From NCBI GenBank assembly GCA_037044905.1, contig JBAOKB010000158.1, positions 24,135-88,134 of the forward strand: a DNA stretch of 64,000 nucleotides, in the 5' to 3' direction. The stretch comes from Hortaea werneckii. Its lineage: Eukaryota > Ascomycota > Dothideomycetes > Mycosphaerellales > Teratosphaeriaceae. Of this stretch, positions 10,231 through 20,960 are shown piece after piece. Within the stretch, counting starts at the first letter, position 1, and every line of letters begins with the position of its first letter. Below the pieces are notes generated by a model. That model saw only the letters and a program-made list of their open reading frames with translations, did no database searches and had not been told where the DNA came from. The position numbers and the translations under genes were made by a program.

Positions 10231-11754
10231 TTAAACTGCTATTGACGCTTCTTGTAACATCTTGCTCCGTCCCCTTAAAGTAGGGCCGTAAGTTCTAAAA
10301 ACTAAAGGGATGGGTGTCATAACTGCAGCGAGACAGGCGAGAAGGGTCCCCGCCCACTGTACCCCAAGGTTCTCGAACATCTGGGTAGAAAATAACGGGA
10401 AGCCCGCTGCAACGGCAGAACGAAGCATGATGTTGGCCGCGACTGTAGAAGCCGCCCTAGGTTAAGTTGAATTGTCAGCTAATGCGATTAGAAAGAAGCG
10501 CACCAAGGGCTCGTAATACTCACAACGGCAGGAAGGCATCAACAAGATAATTGAAACAAGGCAAGAAAATACAAAGAACCCCGAACCCAACAAAAACTCC
10601 AGCTGCAGTCGGCGCCATCCAATGGATGGCGTCCGTGAAGCCCGTCCATGCAAACCTATCGCCAACGTCAGCTCAAGTCTATCTTCCAGGCAGGACATCT
10701 AAACATGGGGGAACACACCAGAAAAGGCCAATGGTGAACACGGGAGCTCCTAAGATGGCGGGAGCAAGCCGCCATTCCGGCACAACCTTGCCTGTATTTT
10801 CCTCCAGCTTCCGCGTGTATGCTTTGTGCTGGCAAAGGATGAAGACAAGAGCTAGACTGACCCCCAATAACAGCCCAAGGAAAGGCAAAGCGCGGACTCC
10901 GGGAGGCATCCCGTAGATATGAGCGAAGACGTATGGATACGCTCCCAGGAGAGCGTAGACCAGTCCATAAATGAAGGACATGTACATGGAAACCAGCAGT
11001 ACGATCGGCTCCGTTGCCAGCATCCGCAAGGGCCGTGTAAGGTAATTCCGCACAACGCCACTCAGGTCCAGCTCAAGCTTCTCTTGCTCGGCATGGATGA
11101 CCCAGTTGCCCGTCTCGCGCCGCAGCATCCTAGCTTTCTCCACCAGCACAAAAGGGGCGAATGTCTCCCTGGAGAAGAACAACAAGACGCAAGCGTCCGC
11201 AAACCCCAAAATGGCCGGTAAATAGAGCGTCCACCGCCACCCTAAGTAGCTGGCTGCGATGAACTCGCCAATAAACGGCGCCAAAAACGGTCCCCCAAAC
11301 ACTGTCAACGCGTAAAGCGAGATCGCCATCCCCCGGTACGTGCTATTATAGAGGTCTGCCAGGATGGCCGGAACCACGCATAACGGGCTCGCGCCGAACA
11401 AACCCGCCCAGAACCTACAGATTATCAGCGTCTGGATGTCCTCGGCCGCTGCACCCCCGACAGTGAAGATCGAGGACCCGAAGATGCCGAGCACGAGTGG
11501 CCAGCGCCGTCCGAAGACCTCGGATCCAGGCGCCCAGATCATCGGGCCCGATGCGAATCCCAGCACGAAGAGACTCGTCCCCAGCGCGCTGACTTCGTGT
11601 CCGACGCCGAATTCCTGCCTGGCTTCGCCCGCGCCGCCGCCGGCGAATATGGCGCTGTTCAAGGAGGCTACGAAGGTTGCGCAGCATGCCGCGCTCGAGA
11701 TGGAAAGCCTTTTTTTGCAATCATTTGACTCATTGTCAGCTCATTCTTTTCATT

Positions 11755-11801
<47 letters not shown>

Positions 11802-12083
11802 ACCCCCTCGCTCGGCTCGCCTCCCAAGTCGTTACACTTACTTTTTCCAAGACGGCCAGTTCTGGGGATTCCACCCGTCCTTTGCCTCTCCCCCTCCTCC
11901 TCCTTCTTCTTCTTCATCATCATCAAACCTGACCACATACTTTTCCCGATCCAGGAGGGGTAAGGGGGAATACCGCTTCTCCCCTCCTCCTCCTCCTCCT
12001 CCCCTTTCTCTCATGGCAAGCCAGTCACCCTCGGAACGACGGTCCATCCCTACTTCGTGGCCGTTTGACAGGTTCTGCTGCAT
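10231..12083 (-). CDS. MFS transporter, DHA1 (drug:H+ / polyamine-type) family
   Basis: Four exons on the minus strand by my reconstruction: 12083-11842, 11708-10719, 10655-10524 and 10456-10231, giving 529 residues in one frame. Introns are 133, 63 and 67 nt, with donors GTAAGT, GTGTGT and GTGAGT. The cytosolic N-terminus is acidic and Gly-rich and ends in NPQNWPSWKK, the pre-TM1 motif of fungal DHA1 carriers. Next come FVASLNSAIF (TM1), LGTSLFVLGFASGPMIWAP, the motif-A-like SEVFGRRWPL, GLFGASPLCVVPAILADL and a second half ending LRSAVAAGFPLFSTQM. Such carriers export drugs, polyamines or metabolites at the plasma membrane; the substrate cannot be read from the sequence. The first intron contains a 44-base homopolymer. 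A Zn2Cys6 gene lies upstream on the same strand and may regulate it (inference). Confidence 0.88.
11757..11800. repeat. C44 homopolymer (G44 on the sense strand of the MFS intron)
   Basis: Forty-four consecutive C on the plus strand, inside the first intron (11709-11841) of the minus-strand MFS gene. It is either a real G-tract in the pre-mRNA or an assembly or read artefact. Splice sites on both sides are intact. Confidence 0.9.
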
Positions 12084-13246
12084 TTTTTCTTTTTGGTCTG
12101 CAACACGTTCTTGTTCGTGGGAAACGGGAGATGAGGATGATTCAATTTTTGGGGGGAGGAAAGGGGGGAAGAAGGAAAACACGATTGCGATGATAAGAAT
12201 GAGAAATCGACAATGCCAAACAGCAAATGTTTCAAGAGCTGATACTACGCATGCCTTCTTATAGCGCGGGCCCTTTTTTTCTCGGACACTCACTGGTTTA
12301 ACCCGCCGCCTACCTATCAATGTCAGTTGCCGGGGCGAAAAACATTTGCAGCGCTACCCGGTCGGAGGACATGTGCGGTAATGCGGAGGCGGCGCCCGGA
12401 AGATGGAATAGGGCCTGTCTTGGTACTGATTGTAGGTAATGATCGCGCAAGACTATCATGGCAAAAGGGCAGTGAGGTGAAGGAAAGATGTTGTTCGAGC
12501 CGCTGCTTGAGCCGCTCCTCCGCTATATCCGTTAGCGCTGGGGGATGGCTTGCTACAGCATGGATGTTATTATAGCCGCTATTCCGCTATATCCGACAGT
12601 GCTGTCGGGAACGTGCGTAGGCCGCTACTCCGTTATATCCACCAGCAGCACCCGTCGGGTTTGCCGCTCGCTTTCCGGAAGGATTACCCAGAGAGCTCGA
12701 ACAACTTAGACGAACAACATAGTCGAACAAAATGAGATCCCAGCGCATAGAGCTTAGGATCCTACTCGGCCCTCCTACCGCGAACGACCAAGAAATCTTT
12801 TGAAGAATTCCACTCGAGTTTAAGCTAACAACAACTTCTTAGGCCTAGATTGAGTATGCCACCATTCTTCCATGTGAAACCCCAAGCGGGATCCCCTGCT
12901 GCCAATTCCGACTTGTACAGTGCCATGTTCTCATGGCCAGGCATTCCGGCTTTTTCGTCTTCGTGGCCTTTGTCTTGGATTGCGCGTCCATTGTACCCTG
13001 GTGGCCATCCCTTATTCTCCTTCAAGCGATCACAAAGAGTAGACCGGTTCGTAGATTGGCCATTGTCGGCCGCGGATGATTTCGGCTGCGGGATAATGGC
13101 TTCTCTTGATCCAACAACATTCAAGGCGATCCAAATTGCTAAAGCCCTTGTTGTCGTACTTTAGAAAATCACATTGTGATCTAGATCGCTTGTATTATTA
13201 TTTAGTTAGCTACATACTACTCTAGATATCAAGCCATCTCTATCAG
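12084..13246. other. Intergenic region upstream of the MFS gene
   Basis: About 1.16 kb between two minus-strand genes; it should hold the MFS promoter and the 3' end of the Zn2Cys6 gene. It contains C/T-rich microsatellite-like tracts near 12,000-12,200 and three spaced copies of a CCGCTATATCC-type module at 12,511-12,640. Short open frames near 12,825-13,164 on both strands lack convincing starts or family features. I do not call a gene. Confidence 0.55.
12511..12640 (+). repeat. Three imperfect copies of a GCCGCTnnTCCGnTATATCC module
   Basis: Copies begin at 12511, 12575 and 12621, each about 20 bases: GCCGCT followed by CTC or ATTC/ACTC, then CGCTATATCC or CGTTATATCC. Spacings are 64 and 46 bases. 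They lie upstream of the MFS start and downstream of the Zn2Cys6 gene. They could be regulator-binding sites or a decayed tandem repeat. Confidence 0.6.
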
Positions 13247-14941
13247 TTAGGCAATGTCTATATCGAGATCGGCCACGAATTCGTTGAACCACCATGAATC
13301 TAACAAGGCCGGGTCATTTAGAACATCAGCGTCATTATCTGTCGAGGGACAAGGTATAGCAGGGTATAGGCTTAACATGTCGGATTGCTTCTTCACCTCA
13401 GCTTCTCTCCTTTTCTGATGTAGCTGTAACAAAGCGTATGCAGCTAAGACCGCTTCTCGAGTTGCTCCTGTCTGATGTGCATCATTGACGAGTTCGAGGC
13501 AGCTTAAAGCGCCGGCCAAAAGACCAAATGATGGTGCGGTGTCTATGACTAGCAGCGTACAGATTACCTGAAAGGGAACGTTGGCTACATGGTGCCAAGG
13601 TAGTCCTTCAGCAATGCTTGATCGGACAGCTTGGATGCTTCGTTTTATGAGGTTGAGAACGGCATTCATGACTCCCTCCGTTATGACCGATTTTGAAGCA
13701 TGAAGCCTACGATAAATGCACAGCATTAGGTTGCACTGAGCTAGGACAGAGGGAGGTTGTGTGTGATTGCGGGCTAGCACCTCTGCCAATGCTGTGGTAA
13801 GGCTTTCTACGCTCGCTTCATGGCCAGGATCGAGATGTTCGGAGTAAGGGAGAAGATCCAATAACTCCGCCGTGTACTCGCCCGGCTGGACAGACGGAGG
13901 GTCATCTCCCTGGTTCTGCAGAACAACGCGACTCCGACCGAGGTCGTATGACATCCACATGTTGAGATGTTGTGCCACTCTGAAGATTCTCTGTCCCAAG
14001 TCCATAGTCCGAGGGTCCTGTGGTTTAGAAAATGCACTACTGGGACCAACGCCGCTGATTAACCCGGCGGCATCGATGACGTGGAGGGTAGTACAGCTTG
14101 CCAACCACGCTTCTTCTGGCCTCGCGGTAAGCCTCAAATATACCGTTCGCAGCAACCAAGCAGTTGCGGTGTGAAGGTCAGGTGCGTCCGCGGTCGCTAG
14201 GTCCAGGAGATGCTTTGCGAGTGCATCCAGACTCACCTCCACCGTCAGATCCTGGGCACCAGAAAACAAGCATGCGAGAGCAGCAACGCCACAAAGAAAC
14301 GCATGCTGTGCGCCGGCCGAGCTGGGTCCGCGCCAGACGTATGCTATGCTTTCGCTCAGCATCTCTCGATTCACAAAGCCATAGCAGGGATGGACCTTCT
14401 CGAGATAGATGGTGGCCAGCCGGTGCATCTCTGCCTCTCGCAGAATGTCTGTCAGTCGTGCCAGTGGAAGCGCAGGAGAAGCTACGGCCCGCCTTTCTCC
14501 GAGATACAGATTCCATGCCAGCATTCGCAGCGGCGGGCTAGACTGATCGGATGGGTCGAGCGTGATGGTCAGAAGGCGGGCGAATGCTGCGCCAGAATTA
14601 CTCTCGACTCGCAGTGAGGCCCCAAGCGATGTTTCCGGCGATTTCTCCCGTGGCTGACTCTGCCGCTGCTCGTGGTGATGTCGAAGCTCATGTAGCCGCG
14701 AAGGCACTTCTGTAGTCACCGATGAAATGCCTTCTGCAGCATCATTATTGCTAGGCACAGCCACACCGGCAGTAGGACGACGTCGCCGGCTGCGCGGCGT
14801 TGAGCGGTAGAGGCAATCAAATCCATACCCGCGGCAGTGATCGCATGGGCGATTTCCGTCGCACTTCCTCTTGCGCTCACGACATGGTTCGCACGCCATC
14901 CGCAGTCTCTGCCGAGGATTCTGCATGCCTGAAGTAACCAT
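13247..14941 (-). CDS. Zn2Cys6 (GAL4-type) fungal transcription factor
   Basis: An intronless 564-residue protein. The zinc cluster is at residues 17-43, with Cys 17, 20, 27, 33, 36 and 43 (CEPCRERKRKC, then CDHCRGYGFDC), followed by a basic linker (STPRSRRRRP). The rest has the look of the fungal-specific transcription-factor middle region, for example YLEKVHPCYGFVNREML and an all-helical body ending in an acidic WWFNEFVADLDIDIA tail that could be an activation domain. ATGs at residues 1 and 6 are both possible starts. Proteins of this class bind CGG half-sites as dimers. The adjacent MFS gene on the same strand suggests a local regulator-transporter pair, but target genes cannot be read from the sequence. 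Confidence 0.9.
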   Translation of the reverse strand: MVTSGMQNPRQRLRMACEPCRERKRKCDGNRPCDHCRGYGFDCLYRSTPRSRRRRPTAGVAVPSNNDAAEGISSVTTEVPSRLHELRHHHEQRQSQPREKSPETSLGASLRVESNSGAAFARLLTITLDPSDQSSPPLRMLAWNLYLGERRAVASPALPLARLTDILREAEMHRLATIYLEKVHPCYGFVNREMLSESIAYVWRGPSSAGAQHAFLCGVAALACLFSGAQDLTVEVSLDALAKHLLDLATADAPDLHTATAWLLRTVYLRLTARPEEAWLASCTTLHVIDAAGLISGVGPSSAFSKPQDPRTMDLGQRIFRVAQHLNMWMSYDLGRSRVVLQNQGDDPPSVQPGEYTAELLDLLPYSEHLDPGHEASVESLTTALAEVLARNHTQPPSVLAQCNLMLCIYRRLHASKSVITEGVMNAVLNLIKRSIQAVRSSIAEGLPWHHVANVPFQVICTLLVIDTAPSFGLLAGALSCLELVNDAHQTGATREAVLAAYALLQLHQKRREAEVKKQSDMLSLYPAIPCPSTDNDADVLNDPALLDSWWFNEFVADLDIDIA

Positions 14942-15500
14942 AATGTCTAGCGGATGTAGATGGTCGGGGAGGATGCGGAACTAGTAAACACGGACGACCT
15001 TGGGCTTGAACAAAGACGACTTTTCGGTTTACTATACTAGAAATTTGAATAAAGCGATATGGCTCTAATGGTAATAAAATAGGTAAAGACAGATGTGAAA
15101 TCTAGTTAATGCTGCCTAAGTAAATATTAAATGACTCTTAGCTAGAGCTTAAGTAGACTTACTCTTAGTAGATTTGTTCCCTAGCCCCTCACTATCTCCT
15201 TCTTGTTCCCCTCTTACCTATTTGCTATCAAGATGCAGGAGCAAAGATAGAGATCTATAACTCTAACTTCATCGAACTTTCGGAAGCAACGTTAAATTTG
15301 TAATAGTCTCTTCGAAATACGAGCAGCATCGCGGCTTGATATATTTAAGACAATCATTCTTCTTTATATTCCTTACTACACAAAAAACCCTATGCGCATA
15401 TCCACGTCATGAAAAAGGAAGAAACCGTATAACCTCGTTCGTCTCAATCAATCGCTAAAATCCTACTCGGGCATGATGGTGTCCAAAGACCCTCTCGCGT
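14942..15500. other. Intergenic region, partly AT-rich
   Basis: About 560 bases between the start of the Zn2Cys6 gene and the 3' end of pyruvate carboxylase, both on the minus strand. From about 15,040 to 15,370 it is AT-rich with TAG/CTAG-rich words like those of the mutated block near 45,400. It may be a small decayed repeat. No coding signal. Confidence 0.5.
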
Positions 15501-18500
15501 TTACTTGACAATCTTGCACACCAAGTCCTGGCTGTCGACGGAATCGCCATCCTTCACGACGAGGTCACTAATCTTGCCCGAGTGCGGAGCGGAGATGACC
15601 ATTTCCTAGGGCACAGAAAGTTAGCGAATAGGTTTCTTGTGTTATTGTTGGTGAATGTCATGCTTACCATCTTCATGGCGCCGAGAATGGCGATCGGGTC
15701 ACCCTTGTTGACCTCGCCGCCGTTCTTGACACGGACCTCCACCACAACACCGCTCATCGGTGCGCCGACTTGGCTGGTGTCGGTAGCGTCGGCCTTGGCG
15801 CGGCTCTTGTTCTCCACAGCGGCGTGCTTGTCATCGACAGTCACTTGACGGACTTCACCGTTCATTTCGTAGAAGACCTCTCTCTGGCCAGTCTGCTCGC
15901 TAAGCGGGCCGATAGCCAGAAGCTTGAGAATCAGCACCTTACCCTTCTCCAGCTCGACGTTAAACTCCTCGCCAATCTCGGGCTTGTTAAGGAAGTATTT
16001 GGTCGGCAGGACGGACAGGTCACCAAACTTCTGCTGGAACTTCTTGTAGTCCTCGAAGACCTTCGGGTACATGGCGTAGCTGGCAACGTCGGTCTCGGAA
16101 GTGCTGTTGAACTCCTGCTTGAGCTTCTGGCGGATCGAGTCGAAGTCCATCTTGTCAAGGTACAGACCTGGACGCTTGTCCATCTTGCGGCGGTTACGGA
16201 GAGCCTTGGAACGGAGAGGCTCGGGGAAACCGCCGTATGGCTGACCCATCAAACCCTCGAAGAATTCCAAGACGGATGAGGGGAAGTCAAGCTCGTCGGC
16301 CTTGTCAATGACTTCTTGGTAAGTCAAGCCGTTGGACACCATGAATTGAGCAAGGTCACCAACAACCTTGGAGGTAGGAGTAACCTTAACAATGTCGCCG
16401 AGCAAGTCGTTTGCCTGCTCGTACGCCTTCTTGGTCTGGGCCCACTGTGCATCGAGACCCTGTTGTGCGGCTTGGAAGATAAGGTTGGTGAGCTGACCAC
16501 CTGGAATCTCGTGCTCGTAGACCTCAGGGTCAGGACCGGTGAGACCAGCTTCGAATGGAGAGTATAGCAGGCGAACCTGAGCCCAGTAGGTGTCAAGCTG
16601 ACGGACATTGTGTGCGTCGAGACCACATTCGTAGTCAGTGCCCTCCAGCGACGCGATAAGAGCACCAATGCTGGGCTGAGAAGTCATACCAGACATGCTG
16701 TCGGTAGCAGCGTCCACTGCATCAGCACCGGCTTGGGCGCAAGCAACCATGGAAGCCACACCGGTACCTGCAGAGTCGTGTGTGTGGACGTGGATCGGCA
16801 GGTCAGGGTACTTCTTGCGGATGGCGCCAACCAGCAGAGTAGCTGCCTTCGGCTTAAGCACACCAGCCATGTCCTTGATACCGAGAATGTGAGCACCCAG
16901 GCCGACAATCTTCTCCACCAGGCTGAGGTAGTACTCCAGGTTGTACTTCTTCTGCGGGTTCAACACTGGGAAATATGTTAGCACTGATTTTCAGCATGAG
17001 TAAAACAAGTAAACTTACTGTCACCTGAGTAGCAAATGGTACCCTCTGCCACACCACCAGCCTTGAGCACGGCCTTAATGCCGACTTCAAGCTGCTCTAC
17101 ATCGTTCAGTGCGTCGAACACTCGGAAGATGTCCATACCATTCTTCTTTGCCTGGTCACAGAAGTGGTAGATGGCGTTGTCGGGGAGGGAAGAGTAAGCG
17201 ACACCGTTGGCACCTCGCAGCAGCATCTGGAACGGGATGTTCGGTACCAGCTTCCTCATTTTTCGCAGACGATCCCATGGGTCTTCGTAGAGGAAACGCA
17301 TTGCCACGTCGAAGGTAGCGCCACCCCAGTTCTCCAGAGCCCAGGCGTTCTTGAGAGCATGACTTGTCTCATGGGCGATGTTGCAGAAGTCAACAGTACG
17401 AACCCTTGTCGCCAGGAGAGATTGGTGAGCGTCTCTCCAAGTGGTGTCCATGATCAAACAGCCCTTGTTTGCTCTTACTGCCTTGGCGAAGCCCTCCGGT
17501 CCCTTCTCCAGCAAGACGTTTCGCCAACCCTCCTTACAGGGCTCTGTTACATCGAGAGTCTTGTGTGCCGGGTCGAGAAGGGTTGGCATGATGACCTCTC
17601 CCTTGAATTTAGACTCGCCAATCTGCCCCTTGATCTGACTACCGTTGACTGCGAGGTCGCCCAGGTATGCGAGAAGCTTTTGTGCGCGGTTCTGGCTGCC
17701 GATGAGGGAGAAGAGTTCTGGAGTGTCGTCGATGAATGTCGTCCAGCAGGTGCCCTCGACGAAGGTTGGGTGGGTCAGGAGAGAGGCGAGGAAGGGAATG
17801 TTGGTCTTGACTCCACGGATACGGAATTCGACCAGGGCACGCAACATTTTTCTTCGAACGATTTCGTATGTCGAGCCACGGCAACTGCACTTCACAAGCA
17901 TGCTATCGTAGACTCAGGGGTTGTTAGCACAAAGAGGCCACTAAGTTACCATGAAATTTGTTTGACTTACAAGGAGTAATGATAGCTCCCGCGAAGCCAT
18001 TGCCACCATCCAATCTCACACCGTTACCACCAGCAGAACGGTAGACCTCGATCTTGCCAGTATCAGGCTTGAAGGCTTGCGAAGGGTCCTCAGTGGTAAT
18101 ACGGCATTGGAAGGCAAAGCCACGGGTGGAGATGCGGTCCTGGGTCAGGCCGAGCTGCTGCAGCGAGGCACCTGCAGCAATCTGGATCTGGGCCGCGACG
18201 ATATCGATTCCGGTGATCTCCTCTGTGATCGTGTGCTCGACCTGGATACGTGGGTTGATTTCGATGAAGTAGTGTCGGCCCTCCTGGTCGACCAAGAATT
18301 CGGCGGTACCGGCGTTGCGGTAGTTGACGGACTTGGCGAGCGTGACGGCATCATTGAGGATCCTGTCGCGAGTCTCCTGGTTCAGGTCTTTGGCCGGGGC
18401 AAGCTCGACAACCTTTTGGTGTCTTCGCTGGACGGAGCAGTCACGCTCGTACAAGTGCACCACGTTACCGTGGCTGTCACCAAGCAGCTGTACCTCAATG

Positions 18501-19478
18501 TGCTTCGGCTTGTGGAGGAAACGCTCGACGAAGACAGTGCCGTTGCCGAACGCGGTCTTGGCCTCAGAGGTGGCGCGCTCGAAGGCGTCCTTCAAGTCCT
18601 CCTGTTTCCAGACGACACGCATACCTCTACCGCCACCACCAAAGGCGGCCTTGATGATAATAGGGAAGCCATACTGGTCCGTAAAGCTCTTGACCTCGTC
18701 GTATTTCGCTACTGGTCCTGGTGTTCCCGGCACACAAGGCACCTTGCACTTCATAGCAAGCTCACGGGCCGATACCTTGTCACCCAGGCTGTTGATGGTC
18801 TCCGGCGAAGGACCAATCCAGGTCAGACCCGCCTCTTCGACCTTCTTCGCGAATTCGTAGTTCTCACTTAGGAACCCGTAGCCGGGGTGGATCATTTGTA
18901 CGCCTGGTGGAGGGGTGGTCAGCAACGCCGCATTTTGTGACATAGGGTCGCGGTCTTCCGGCGAAGGCGATGTTGAGTAGCACTCTCCATAGAAGAGATG
19001 AGTCACGAGCATTTCAACCATAGCAAATACCAAAACCTAGATTCGAGTCTCTGGCTCGATGCTCACTGCTCGATGCTGGATGCTGGTTGCTCGCTGTTCA
19101 CTATTCGCTGCTCGCTACTCAATTGGACTTACCATGCTGCAAAGCAATCTTAATAATCTCGTCTCCGGCAAGATACGCACCGACCGGCGTATACTGGCCT
19201 CTCTTCCCAATGACATACGCCTCGTCGGCCTTCTGCCTGTGCATGGACAGACGGTCCTCGTAGCTGAAGACTGCCACGGTCTGGAGCGACAGCTCGTGTG
19301 CGGTACGGAAGATACGGATGGGGATCTCGCCTCGGTTGGCGACGAGCAGCTTCTGCATCTGCATGATGGAGCTGTTGGCACGCAGGCGCTGGTGCACCGT
19401 GTTGGCGTGCGTGTGCTCGCCATCTGGGTGCGGCGTGCCGAATTCGCCGCGCACCTCTTCCACTGCTGATTCCGACAT
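15501..19478 (-). CDS. PYC1: Pyruvate carboxylase
   Basis: Five exons on the minus strand: 19478-19133, 18903-17971, 17912-17019, 16965-15668 and 15605-15501, giving 1,191 residues, the usual fungal length. The enzyme makes oxaloacetate from pyruvate and bicarbonate with biotin and ATP, in the cytosol of most fungi, feeding the TCA cycle and gluconeogenesis. Visible in order: the biotin carboxylase domain (KLLVANRGEIPIRI, the ATP-grasp Gly loop KAAFGGGGRGMR, EINPRIQVEHT), the carboxyltransferase domain (MDTTWRDAHQSLLATRVRT, GANGVAYSSLPDN, HVHTHDSAGTG) and the C-terminal biotinyl domain. The biotin-accepting Lys is at residue 1,156 in AMKM; intron 4 falls directly after this motif. Intron 1 (229 nt) is long and full of TGCTCGCTG-like repeats. 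Donors are GTAAG in all four introns. No defect is seen. Confidence 0.97.
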
Positions 19479-20960
19479 GATGGGCTGGTGGTCGGTGTTG
19501 GTGGACGACCGTGGGTGGAGGAGGTGGTGGTGGTGGAAGGAAAGCGAGCTGGACTAGTGGTGGTAGATGAGCTGTAGGAACGAGCGTGGGCAGTCACGTC
19601 ACCCCTCCCGTGCTTGCAAAACTCCCGCTATTCCTCGGCAAGCTTAGAACATTGAATTCCAGCGCGTTGGATTCGGGGCAATGGTTGAACGTTGCGTTGA
19701 AACTGCGGTGCAACCGTGGGGAGAAGGAGGAAGGGACGTTTGTACCGGACCAAGAAAAAACAATGACAATATTACAGTCACTTTTCTTTTTGGTCACACA
19801 CACGCGCAGCCGCACGCACCGCACGCAAGAATTATTATGATTCCTCTTCCCGGGGCGCCAGATGACGAAGTGAGGTAGCTTTAGCTTGGTTGAGATAACA
19901 CCGAGGCGGCCCCGCTGATAAGGAACCTCCTCGACCTCCCAATGGGAAGTTGAAGTCAATGAGGTGTCAGCGGCGTGTGCTTGGCTCGGTTAGGCGGGAA
20001 GAGCCATTCTTAGCGCTCCTGTCCTCGATTGAGTCCATCCCGGTCGTCGCTCAGGAACCCGATCAACCCGGGTCCGCATGAAAATGAACCGGAGCACTGG
20101 TTCCATCCCCCCCTCTCTGTACCCCGTGGGCATCGGGAGAAAGCATTGGCGAGATGCGGATCTCGTGCATATCACTGACTACCTACTCCTCAACTACATG
20201 TGCACCTCCTCCATGAGGCCGACGTGAAAGGGATCATCAGATGGATGTCTGCACTACAGCACAGTGCAGGCGGCAATCCCACCCACCCGCCGTCTCCGAG
20301 ACCGGCGATAGACCGCTACCACCCACACACGGCCGTGATCCAAAAAGAAACGCCGACGCATTAGCAAACGGCTTCAGGTAAATCGCCATTGGTGGAACTG
20401 CATGCCCGTATCAGCGCCTGCGATCTGGTGCATGTCGAGATGGATGACTGCGCGCGCAGATATTGACAGAGTGACGTCGGATCGCCTGCTCCAATCCCTG
20501 CCTTTTACCAGCCTCTCCCACCGAACAACAACCAGGCAACTTTTTCCGCAGGTCAACGAGGCTGGCTATGTATCTTCAGGAAGATCGCCGTTCTTGTGCT
20601 TAAAAATTTCCTGGTGAAGTTGGTGAAGTCCAGCTCAGCACTATCAGCATCAAGTAGCGCTCTCCCGCATTTCTGAGAGGCAGCACCTACTTAACTCGAC
20701 CACTCAATTACCACCCGTGCCTGAAAATCAAGATAAACTCAAAGCTCAACATACAATTCAGCTCTCTACTTATATAGTACAGACCCCAGGCAAAAAGGTC
20801 GCCTATGGCAGTGCTGGAAGCACTACACGGTGCGCCTACAACGCCCCGCCGCTTCTTCATTACATGCAAAACCGGAAGAAGAAGTAGAAGTTTCCCCCGC
20901 CTCCTCCGCTCCCATCTTTCACCATCTTCGAGCCTCATCGTTTCTCCAAATCACCTACAT
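19479..20960. other. Intergenic region holding the pyruvate carboxylase promoter
   Basis: About 1.5 kb between the pyruvate carboxylase start and the 3' end of clathrin heavy chain. I see no gene, tRNA or long repeat. The region next to the start is rich in CCACC on the coding strand, as in several other 5' UTRs here. Confidence 0.55.

Noticed and set aside
12825..13164. Overlapping open frames on both strands that look like small proteins
   Set aside because: The minus-strand frame has no ATG before its protein-like part, and the plus-strand frame has no recognisable domain, signal peptide or splice logic. I treat both as chance.
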